Part shown: positions 1 to 7,079 of the stretch, piece by piece | Layout of the letters: each line of letters starts with the position of its first letter | Position numbering within the stretch: the stretch's first letter is position 1 | Origin: Smittium mucronatum | Lineage: Eukaryota; Kickxellomycota; Harpellomycetes; Harpellales; Legeriomycetaceae | Assembly (NCBI GenBank): GCA_001953115.1 | Contig: LSSL01005410.1 | Span: 1 to 10,195, forward strand | DNA: 10,195 nt | Direction: 5' to 3' | Notes under the pieces: model-generated | The model's input: only the letters and a program-made list of their open reading frames with translations | Database searches by the model: none | Told to the model about the DNA's origin: nothing | Position numbers and translations under genes: made by a program

Positions 1-71
<71 letters not shown>
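1..71. repeat. (AG)n dinucleotide microsatellite
   Basis: An uninterrupted run of about 35 AG units (CT on the other strand) starts at the first base of the window, so its true length is unknown. It ends at AC around 71-72, and ordinary A+T-rich sequence follows. No imperfect units are visible, as expected of a young, length-variable array. A role as a GAGA-type regulatory tract is possible, but no gene is visible next to it. Confidence 0.97.
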
Positions 72-74
<3 letters not shown>

Positions 75-763
75 TTAAATTATCAGAAGAGGTCATTCCA
101 AGGAACTAGATTTTGGGAGCTCGGGTTTGGATACAAATTCTGCCAAAATAAATGATTTATTGATCTAAAATTTTCAATTATTTTCTTTCCTCACCCCCAT
201 CTCCCCTGCAAAAAACAATATTCTTGGTTGAGGGTATATTAGCAATATCTTTCGGATTTCATCTCCGTCAAAGATCAAGTATTTTTTGCGATGGATATTT
301 GATGAAATGTCCTATTAAATAGAATTCTAAATCCCTAAACGCTGAATAAACCATTTCTATGTTGAGTGTACATATTTTCTTGGTATCTCCAAGGATTTAG
401 ATATCATCTATATGTGTTTAAGCTTGTATTTATTTGATATTTTCCATTCAAAAGCCGGCCAAAGTATCTTGATTTATGTTAAAAAGTTGAGGAGGATCCT
501 AAATGGATGATACCTATATAAGAATAATAGGTAATTACACCGGAACCGAAGGAATTTTTTCAATTATTATATATTAGAATTTTATTAATGAATCTTGAGT
601 TTCAGGAATCATAATATCCATTTTTCAGATAACCGTGAACTATTTTTATTACTGTGTTTCGATTCCGAAATTATGAACTTCTACATGCAAGCTGAATTTC
701 CTCAAATGCATAAATGAATAAATGAAACCTTTTTTTCATTATTATAACGAAGGGTTAGTTTTA

Positions 764-811
764 AACCCCCGTAGCTTGGACTCTATAATTCAACTATGAC
801 CCTCTTTGAAA
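764..811 (+). repeat. Left arm of a diverged inverted repeat
   Basis: This arm carries AACCCCC at 764-770 and CCCTCTTTGAAA at 800-811, separated by 29 bases. The right arm at 2316-2363 carries both blocks in reverse complement with the same 29-base gap. The sequence between the blocks has diverged. A few bases downstream, around 839-856, a GGTTAATGATAGCCCC stretch loosely echoes the start of the arm. The pair could be terminal inverted repeats of an old DNA transposon or MITE, or two independent copies of one dispersed repeat. Confidence 0.45.
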
Positions 812-2315
812 ATATTAATAAGAACACCTTTTTTTAGGTTAATGATAGCCCCTCAGGTGATTTTCAATTTATTCTGCAAAGAATGTGTCCTCAGTATAAG
901 AACTTTTTAAAATCTTTAAAACTCAAAGAACAAAAAATTTACTTATCCATTATATTCGAGAAAAAAAAAAATTTCGAAAAAATTTTTACCGCTATATTTT
1001 GTAAAATCACTATTACATTCTTTTTACTTTGATTTTTCTTTTTAATATTTTCTGGTAAGAAGGTGTTAGCCTTGTTTGATTCGTATTTTTCAACGGAATG
1101 TAGAATATCTTTGTAACCATTCTCTTAATTCATCTGCTTTCTGTGAGCTTAGAAAACGCTTTATTTGAACATAAGAGTCACCAATTTTCTGTGAGCCTTA
1201 CAAGAGTCTTGGTAAGATTATCTTTCAAGCTCCATCTCCAAAAAAATTGTGCCGATTTTACTTAGCGTTTCTGGTCGAGGCTGAAATTATGAAATGTTTG
1301 ATTATTGTACAGCGGTCAGGTTTCTTTTGAGTTTATTTTGTAAAAATGAAACCTTTTGGCGGGTAAAAAAGGTATTGGTGTCCGCAAAAAGAATTTATAT
1401 CTTTTAATCCTTAGAAGGGTGCCGTTGACATCCTTTCCAGAGTTACTTAAATTAAACTCAATTTATTTGTTTGGATAGGCCGGAAAATTAAATAGTCTTT
1501 GGAAACTAAGGTTTTATTGAAACACAAAAATTGCGGTATTTGGGTGCAAAAAGCATACATTTCTGTAAATGAAGTGTCAGGATAATTATTCACTACAATT
1601 AACAGTGCACATTGAATCTTTCTGTGAAAATAATAGTCGACGGGAATCTCACCATTAGTTAGCATTGCCTGAATTGTTCTTAGTGTAGTGTCAAATTCGC
1701 TTGCAGCGGTTTAGGCAGAGTATTCCAAATGTTGTGGAACTTAGTTCATGGAAATGATTTGAGAAACCTATGAATTGCATTTTCGTTTTAGTATTTTGAA
1801 AGAATCTTCAATAAAAAATCCCCCTTGGTTAAAAGATACTCTTATAAGGCTTTATTAAGACATGTAATCTGGTAAATAAAACTTCTGAGATTAAGAAATG
1901 GGGTTATTTCAATAATAGTGGCCCCCTTTTGCGAAGATATCGCTCTAGTAAACCTGAAAGATTTTTAATAATGGTTTCAATGCCTTTAGACATCTTCGAT
2001 TCGTTTGTTTGAAAATATATATTATCAAAAGCTGGCAGAGTACTTTTGCGAAAATGAATATTATAAATATATCTCCAAATTGTAATACATACTCCATATT
2101 AAAATATTAATATTTTTAACACAATATTCCATTTTATTTTTCTATTTTTTTAAAACGGTTTAGTATTACAATCCGGTCGTAACACTCAATAAGTATGTTA
2201 TATAACTATATATATACAGATAATGTGATTATAATTCGTTAAGTTTTTTTTTTAAGATGGCGCTGATTTGGCATATGAATAAAAATTGTAGAAATATGTA
2301 CCTTTTACTTGATAA

Positions 2316-2363
2316 TTTCAAAGAGGGATTCAAAAACTCTAAAAGACAGAGTTATAGGGGGTT
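2316..2363 (-). repeat. Right arm of a diverged inverted repeat
   Basis: TTTCAAAGAGGG at 2316-2327 is the exact reverse complement of 800-811, and GGGGGTT at 2357-2363 is the exact reverse complement of 764-770. The spacing between blocks equals that of the left arm. If these are element ends, the element would be about 1.6 kb. I see no transposase motif between the arms and no convincing target-site duplication outside them, so it would be non-autonomous or badly decayed. Confidence 0.45.
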
Positions 2364-3409
2364 AATGAAGTGAGCTGATTTTTTTCAAATCATTTTATTT
2401 GGCTTCAGTTCCATAACTATCTAATATTCATAATCAGCTAACTGAAAATATATAATTGAAAATTAAACTATAATTACCACCTTAAAAAGTCATATAATAT
2501 CCAATAAATGCTTTTAATACTTTTTTTTTTTGAACAAAAGTGCTTATAACATATCAATAGAGGTAAATTTCGCTAAAAATAGGTTAAAAATGAAAATATG
2601 GGTTTAAAATATCTTGGAACCTTTTGAGAAAGACATTTTCTCGAGTGAAATAAAAAATCATACCTAAATTTATTCATATGAGAATCTATGGAGATATTAA
2701 TTAGACGACAAAAAGCTACTGCTACTTATTTAAAAAGGTGTCCAGGTATCATCGAATTTAGCGAGCCTACGAAACTTGGATTTTTAGTTTTACAAATAAA
2801 AGCATGGGTTAAAAAAATATAATATTTTGATTAGTGAATTAAGTAAATCTCAATTGAAATATTGTTAACATTTTAGGATATACAACCACTAGCTTTTTTG
2901 TTAAACTTACAATGTAACAAAAAAATTATTTAAATATAGCTAGAATGTTGCTGCGAAACTATTTTTTACAAGTTTGACCACGATGAACTATCTTAATAAC
3001 ATCAATTTTGCATAAAGATTCTTGAAAACAGAGTATAAATTCGGTGATTTCGAATATATTTTCTCTTTAAAGATGATGGGTCAGTAGAAGATCTATCACA
3101 CGTCGAGCCGGCCTCAATGTAAATGGGAAAAGCTATAATAGATATAGTAAAATTATATCAGTGCGTATTAACAGAAGATTGATCGGGTGCACAAATATTG
3201 ATTATAGTGATGCTGCGGTGCTGAAGGGTATGAAGCTTAATCCTTAGATTTTCAATTTTTTTGGATTTTCTACAAACTTTTAAAAATAAAAATATAGATC
3301 ATTTAACTTTCTATTCGGTTCCTTATACCAATTTCTGGTGAACATGGGGCTAGTAGAGCAACAGATTGAAGCGTGATGTAATCTATTATTTATTTAATTC
3401 CTCTTTTCG

Positions 3410-3485
3410 TTTTATTTTCCTAATTTTTTTTGTATCACGGAATTTTATCGTAAGATAACGACATTAAAAATTTTATTTTTCTAAT
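3410..3485 (-). mobile_element. 5'-truncated non-LTR retroelement micro-insertion with target-site duplication
   Basis: Two near-identical 15-bp direct repeats, TTTTATTTTCCTAAT at 3410-3424 and TTTTATTTTTCTAAT at 3471-3485 (14 of 15 identical), enclose about 46 bp. On the minus strand that insert ends in TAAAATTCCGTGATAC followed by an A run (T run 3424-3431 on the + strand). Direct repeats of this length plus a 3' A-tail are the hallmark of target-primed reverse transcription by LINE-type machinery. The insert is therefore read as the far 3' end of a LINE or SINE, cut short at its 5' end. The same 3' sequence recurs at 3884-3898 in the opposite orientation, in a second insertion with its own duplication. 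The family cannot be named from so short a piece. Confidence 0.6.
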
Positions 3486-3868
3486 AGCTTTAAATATATA
3501 TAAGTTATTTTAAACAGTCTCTCTATACATGAAAAAAAAAACTCCATTTGGACTCTTTTAACCGACTTTATTTTTTTTGATGGTTTGTTAAGAGAATTGG
3601 GTCCCAAATTTATTTAACTTGAACTCAAAAAGGAGCAGATTTATATACTACTAATATAATTATTTTGAGTCCTTTGATTTATTGTTATAATGAAATTCTG
3701 AACCGTAATCTTTTAACCGAAAAAAAAATTTCTTTATCTTTTTTGAATTTTTTTATTACTCATCAAAAACAGATTCATCGTATCATAATCAGATTTAGAG
3801 GGTAAATTTTTTTTAAAACTTTGAAAGATTAAATGCAGAAATAATTTAATGGCTTATTTCCTCAATAT

Positions 3869-3922
3869 AAGGCAGATTCTTAGTAAAATTCCGTGATAAA
3901 AAAAAAAAAGGCAGATTCTTAG
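3869..3922 (+). mobile_element. Second retroelement micro-insertion with perfect 15-bp target-site duplication
   Basis: AAGGCAGATTCTTAG occurs twice without mismatch, at 3869-3883 and 3908-3922. The bases between (3884-3907) are TAAAATTCCGTGAT followed by an A run spanning 3898-3909. This reads as a minimal insertion of a retroelement 3' end plus poly(A), flanked by a duplicated target. The 15-mer TAAAATTCCGTGATA is identical to the reverse complement of 3433-3447 in the neighbouring insertion, so both derive from one element family. The exact boundary between tail and right duplication is ambiguous by a couple of A bases. Perfect duplications suggest this copy is younger than the one at 3410-3485. 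Confidence 0.65.
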
Positions 3923-4243
3923 ACATTACAGATATTTTTTTTTACCGGAAAGTCTTTTAGCCCATTTTTTTAAAACATAGTATTGGCTTATAAGCTTCGT
4001 TTAGCTTTTAGAGCTATAAAATGCCTATTTTAGATTTCTCACAATTGTTATTTGCTATATTTGTGATTTCAAACGAATAAAAATTGTACTCATAATAATC
4101 AATATTTTTGCTTAAAAGGGAATATGAAGTTTTTTTCTAGTAGAATGTCTGGTGTGCTAAAGAATTTGACATACTATAAATTGCTTGAAATGACATAATT
4201 AATTTGAGGTAAATTAGGAAATAAATTTTATGAACAATATATT

Positions 4244-4270
4244 GGCCAAAAGTTTTGGTAGAATTTGGCC
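4244..4270. repeat. Nested palindromes upstream of LSG1
   Basis: CCAAAAGTTTTGG at 4246-4258 is a perfect 13-bp palindrome around a central G. The same stretch provides GGCCAAA at 4244-4250, matched by TTTGGCC at 4264-4270, so two alternative hairpins overlap. The site is about 220 bp before the LSG1 start codon. It could bind a dimeric factor, but no known motif is recognised. Confidence 0.3.
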
Positions 4271-4342
4271 CACAGACCATAGAATAGGTATTTTCATCAA
4301 ACTATCCAATAAGTTAACAGTAACGCAATTAAAGGTAAAAAT

Positions 4343-4360
4343 GGACTAATCACATAGTCC
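4343..4360. repeat. Short hairpin, six-base stem and six-base loop
   Basis: GGACTA at 4343-4348 and TAGTCC at 4355-4360 are exact reverse complements separated by six bases. The stem is short and may be coincidental. It lies about 130 bp before the LSG1 start codon. Confidence 0.25.
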
Positions 4361-4418
4361 AAATATCAGCAAAAACTTTTATTTTATTTGCAATATTATT
4401 AATTTTTAAAATAAATGA

Positions 4419-4465
4419 TATAAAGACCAGATCGACCTGCTTTAATCATCATACCCAAACTCAGT
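4419..4465 (+). promoter_or_regulatory. Candidate core promoter of LSG1
   Basis: A TATA-like TATAAAG lies at 4419-4425. Two initiator-like elements follow: TCATC at 4446-4450, whose A is 29 bases after the TATA start and so suitably spaced, and TCAGT at 4461-4465, which matches the arthropod initiator consensus but sits 44 bases away. Either would leave a 5' UTR of only about 25-40 nt before the start codon at 4487. Transcription start cannot be confirmed from sequence alone, and housekeeping genes often lack a TATA box. Confidence 0.3.
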
Positions 4466-4486
4466 CCGAATATAATCAATTTAGCA

Positions 4487-7013
4487 ATGGTTAAAGCAAA
4501 AATAAACGAAAACGGTCTTGGAAAGGCTGTAATCAGGAAACGTTTCAATGGTCAAAGAAGACCAGACGATGATTCCACCACTCTAGTATTTATTTGCTTT
4601 TTTCCTAATTTTAGCCAAATTATGATTTTAATCGCATGTTTGGGTGACCTTTTTAGCACACAACTGAACTTAATGATGGTTCAAAATGGAATAGAATGCA
4701 ATCCATAACACAACAGCGTGATCTCGAAGATTTTCTTCTCACTGCAGAAATGCAAGAAAAGGACTTTACTGCAGGTATTAACTCTCATTAATATCACAGC
4801 TATAAATTGATACAATCACTTAGATTAAAAAACTTAAATTATTTTTTTACAGAAAAGCAAAATGTCAAAATCATCACTTCTAGCTCCTCAAACCCCTTTC
4901 TTCTATCAGCCGAAGAGGAATCTAATACTCTTAAAAAACACGCAGAAAACAAATATAAGCTCAAGGTTCCTCGCAGGTACACTCGTTTTTCCTTAGCATC
5001 TTTCTTATTTTCCTCTTTATCCTTCAAAAATCTTTGATCTCTTATTTTTTTAAAAAAATAAATACATATATAGACCTTATTGGGACGAAAGCACCACCCC
5101 TGCTGAGCTTCATAAATCAGAACGAGAATCTTTTTTGGGTTGGAGAAGGGAACTCGCAAGGTTTTTTATTTTATTTTATTTGTTTATAAAGGAAATGGTT
5201 ATTAAAATAATTTTTTTTATCTTTTCAGACTTGAGGAGGACGAAGGTTTTTTACTAACCCCCTTTGAAAGAAATCTTGAGGTATGGCGACAACTATGGCG
5301 CGTTCTTGAAAGATCTCACATCATTGTCCAAATTGTCGATGCCAGAAACCCTCTACTATTCCGTTCTGAAGATTTGGAGCAGTATATAAAAGAATTGGGA
5401 GGAAACAGAAGAAGCATTCTTTTAATCAACAAAGCTGATATGTTAAATGATCAGCAACGCCAATATTGGGCTGATTATTTCATTTCCAATAATATCGATT
5501 ACTTATTCTTTTCTGCCAAGGAAGCTACAACTAAACAGGAAAATGATATCGAGTTCGTTGAAAAAAGAGAGGAGCAGTTAAACTTGAAGACTCAAGAAAC
5601 TGTTAGATTAATAAATGAATTGGTTATCAGCAACCCGCTTCTTAAAGGCGATGATGAGGATCAAGATAAAAATGAGCATGATGTTTTAGATGGTACTTCT
5701 CATGAATCCATATCTGAAATTAATGCAAAACTCGAAGAAGAATTCCATAAAAGGTTTTTTTTCAATTACATCTCATTTTAAATTTTAAATCTCCGAAACC
5801 TTGTATTTTTTACTAACTTTCGTTTTATTTTATTTCAGAATAAATGAAGTCAATCTTACAAAGGAGGAACTAAAAACCAAAGTCCTTTCCCCCGAAGAAC
5901 TTGTTTCCGTTCTAGTTTCTCAAGTTTCTATAGATACAGATGGTGACGAGTCTAAAAAAGTTGTAATAGGTTTGGTGGGCTATCCCAACGTGGGAAAGTC
6001 CTCTACTATCAACTCTTTGGTTGGCGCCAAAAAAGTTTCCGTTGGCTCAATGCCAGGCAAAACCAAACATTTCCAGACAATACCTCTTACAAATAGTATC
6101 ACTCTTTGTGATTGCCCTGGTCTTGTCTTCCCCACATTTGCTACTACATCTGCTGATATGGTCTGTAACGGCGTTTTACCCATTGATCAATTGAGGGAAT
6201 ACACTGGACCCTGTTCTCTAGTAGCAAAGAGAATACCCAAATGGGTTGTGGAGGCCACGTATGGGATAACAATTCATGTAAAATCGCCTGAGGAGGGCGG
6301 TGATGGAATTCCTACTGCCGAAGAACTTCTGGTATCGTATGCGGTAGCCCGTGGTTTAACTAAATCTAGCCAGGGTAATCCAGATGAGTCTAGGGCAGCT
6401 AAGAGGATTCTCAAAGATTATGTTGATGTAAGTATTCATTTTATATTTTAAAATCGAAATTCTGGGCTTTTTACACCTAAACCATTTTTTGAATTATCCT
6501 CCCGATTCCACTAATGAATTTCACAAAACTTCAAAATATTTTCTATAATAGGGTAAATTATTGTTTACAAATCCTCCGCCCTCAACTGCTATAGAAATTT
6601 TCAATCGCGATCTTTATAATCCCTCGATGATGGCTAAGTTGTCAAAGAATTTAATTGAGGATGATGAAGGCAACTTTGTTGTTAAAAACATGTCATCAGA
6701 CCGAAAGAAAAATAAACTGGCTATGGATTCGGTCTCTGGACTAACTGGCGACCAGATGGATATTCAATTTTTTTCGAAAAAAGAAAATCTTGTTCCTAAA
6801 ATTAAGGGTCCTATTAAAGGACAAGATCGCCTTGGTTTTGGCGATCGGGTCGATAACATGGGGGAGGTTGTTAGTTACATTTCAGGTGTTGATGCCATTC
6901 TCCAATCCAAAAATGGAGGTTCAGCAAAAGCAACGGCAGATGGAAAGTCTTTTAAAAAACACAAGAAAGGAAAAAAGATCAAAACTAGAAATGCCTACGA
7001 GATGAATCTATAA
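4487..7013 (+). CDS. LSG1: Large subunit GTPase 1 (LSG1), circularly permuted GTPase of 60S ribosome maturation; seven exons
   Basis: Exons are 4487-4585, 4657-4774, 4853-4976, 5074-5160, 5229-5753, 5839-6427 and 6552-7013 (stop TAA at the end). They sum to 2004 bp and a 667-residue protein without internal stops, close to the usual LSG1 length of about 640-660. GTPase motifs run in the permuted order typical of the family: G4 NKAD 210-213, G5 SAK 238-240, G1 GYPNVGKS 365-372, G2 within PGKTKHFQT 390-398 (Thr393), G3 DCPG 409-412. Other family marks are HTTELNDG from 34, VDARNPLLFR 179-188, LPIDQ after G3, LKDYVDGKLL across the last junction, PPP 522-524, and a lysine-rich C-terminal tail from about 646. 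The G1 Asn368 is the residue that coordinates potassium in related GTPases. In yeast and human, LSG1 acts in the cytoplasm to release the export adaptor NMD3 from pre-60S subunits. The ATG at 4487 has G at -3 and G at +4, and family similarity begins just after it. An acidic linker separates G5 from G1. Identity is firm; splice sites are by eye but each preserves frame and conserved sequence. Confidence 0.95.
4586..4656 (+). other. LSG1 intron 1 (phase 0, 71 bp)
   Basis: The donor is GTATTT after CTA (Leu33) and the acceptor is TTTTTAG before CAC (His34). The junction recreates a conserved LHT-ELND block of the family. An earlier TTTTAG at 4609-4614 is not used, because the frame beyond it meets TGA. 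A CCTAAT at 4604-4609 could be a branch site but is rather far from the acceptor. Confidence 0.88.
4775..4852 (+). other. LSG1 intron 2 (phase 1, 78 bp)
   Basis: The donor is GTATTA after GCA-G and the acceptor TTTTTTTACAG has a strong T tract. The split codon is G|AA (Glu73), inside the conserved TAEKQN segment. Confidence 0.9.
4977..5073 (+). other. LSG1 intron 3 (phase 2, 97 bp)
   Basis: The donor is GTACAC after CGC-AG, and the acceptor ATATATAG lacks a pyrimidine tract. The split codon is AG|A (Arg114), recreating the conserved PRRPYW segment. Protein continuity makes the choice clear despite the weak acceptor. Confidence 0.85.
5161..5228 (+). other. LSG1 intron 4 (phase 2, 68 bp)
   Basis: This is the shortest intron of the gene. 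The donor GTTTTT is weak at positions +3 to +6, and the acceptor CTTTTCAG is strong. The split codon is AG|A (Arg143), joining WRRELA to LEED. Confidence 0.88.
5754..5838 (+). other. LSG1 intron 5 (phase 2, 85 bp) with TACTAAC branch motif
   Basis: The donor GTTTTT is weak and the acceptor TTATTTCAG is strong. A perfect TACTAAC, the yeast branch-point consensus and fully complementary to the U2 snRNA branch-binding segment, lies at 5811-5817, about 20 bases before the acceptor. The split codon is AG|A (Arg318). Confidence 0.9.
6428..6551 (+). other. LSG1 intron 6 (phase 0, 124 bp)
   Basis: The donor is the consensus GTAAGT after GAT (Asp514) and the acceptor is TATAATAG before GGT (Gly515). 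A branch-like CACTAAT lies at 6509-6515. Joining yields LKDYVD-GKLL, a conserved family segment. Confidence 0.92.
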
Positions 7014-7073
7014 TCGCTGCATTCTTCTCTTTCTGCAATTAATACCCCTCTCCGTAAAATCATATATTATTAT

Positions 7074-7079
7074 ATTAAA
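7074..7079 (+). terminator. Candidate poly(A) signal of LSG1 (ATTAAA)
   Basis: ATTAAA, the commonest variant of the AATAAA hexamer, lies 61 bases past the LSG1 stop codon. No canonical AATAAA occurs nearer. In such A+T-rich DNA the hexamer can arise by chance, so support is modest. It implies a 3' UTR of under about 100 nt. Confidence 0.4.

Larger units (their letters stand above)
72..4400. other. Gene-free A+T-rich intergenic stretch upstream of LSG1
   Basis: No convincing coding exon is seen on either strand. Open frames are short and match the random expectation for A+T-rich DNA. Homopolymer A and T tracts are common. The stretch does hold the diverged inverted-repeat pair and the two retroelement micro-insertions listed separately. 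A slightly less A+T-rich patch at about 3070-3240 has short open pieces broken by stops and resembles no family I know; it may be a decayed mobile element. Distal regulatory elements of LSG1 could lie here but cannot be pinpointed by eye. Confidence 0.6.

Noticed and set aside
1138..1196. TTTCTGTGAGC repeated 48 bases apart (1137-1147 and 1186-1196).
   Set aside because: It is short, with no further similarity around the copies and no insertion signature between them.
1447..1665. A 72-codon open frame on the minus strand.
   Set aside because: It is short and isolated in A+T-rich DNA, with no recognisable domain, no supporting splice signals and no neighbouring exons. It lies between the arms of the inverted repeat but shows no transposase motif.
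2509..2550. T run at 2521-2531 as another reverse-oriented retroelement tail.
   Set aside because: The flanking TGCTTTTAATAC and TGCTTATAACAT are only loosely alike, so no target-site duplication can be claimed, and the adjoining sequence differs from the family end seen at 3433.
4839..5159. A 106-codon open frame on the minus strand.
   Set aside because: It is antisense to LSG1 exons 3 and 4 and introns 2 and 3. The + strand reading is the conserved one, so this is a shadow frame.
5980..6183. A minus-strand open frame over the LSG1 G1-G3 region.
   Set aside because: It is antisense to the most conserved part of LSG1 and is explained by codon composition.
6790..7005. A + strand open frame in the last LSG1 exon, in another frame.
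   Set aside because: It overlaps exon 7 in a shifted frame and resembles no protein, whereas the LSG1 frame continues the family's C-terminal tail.
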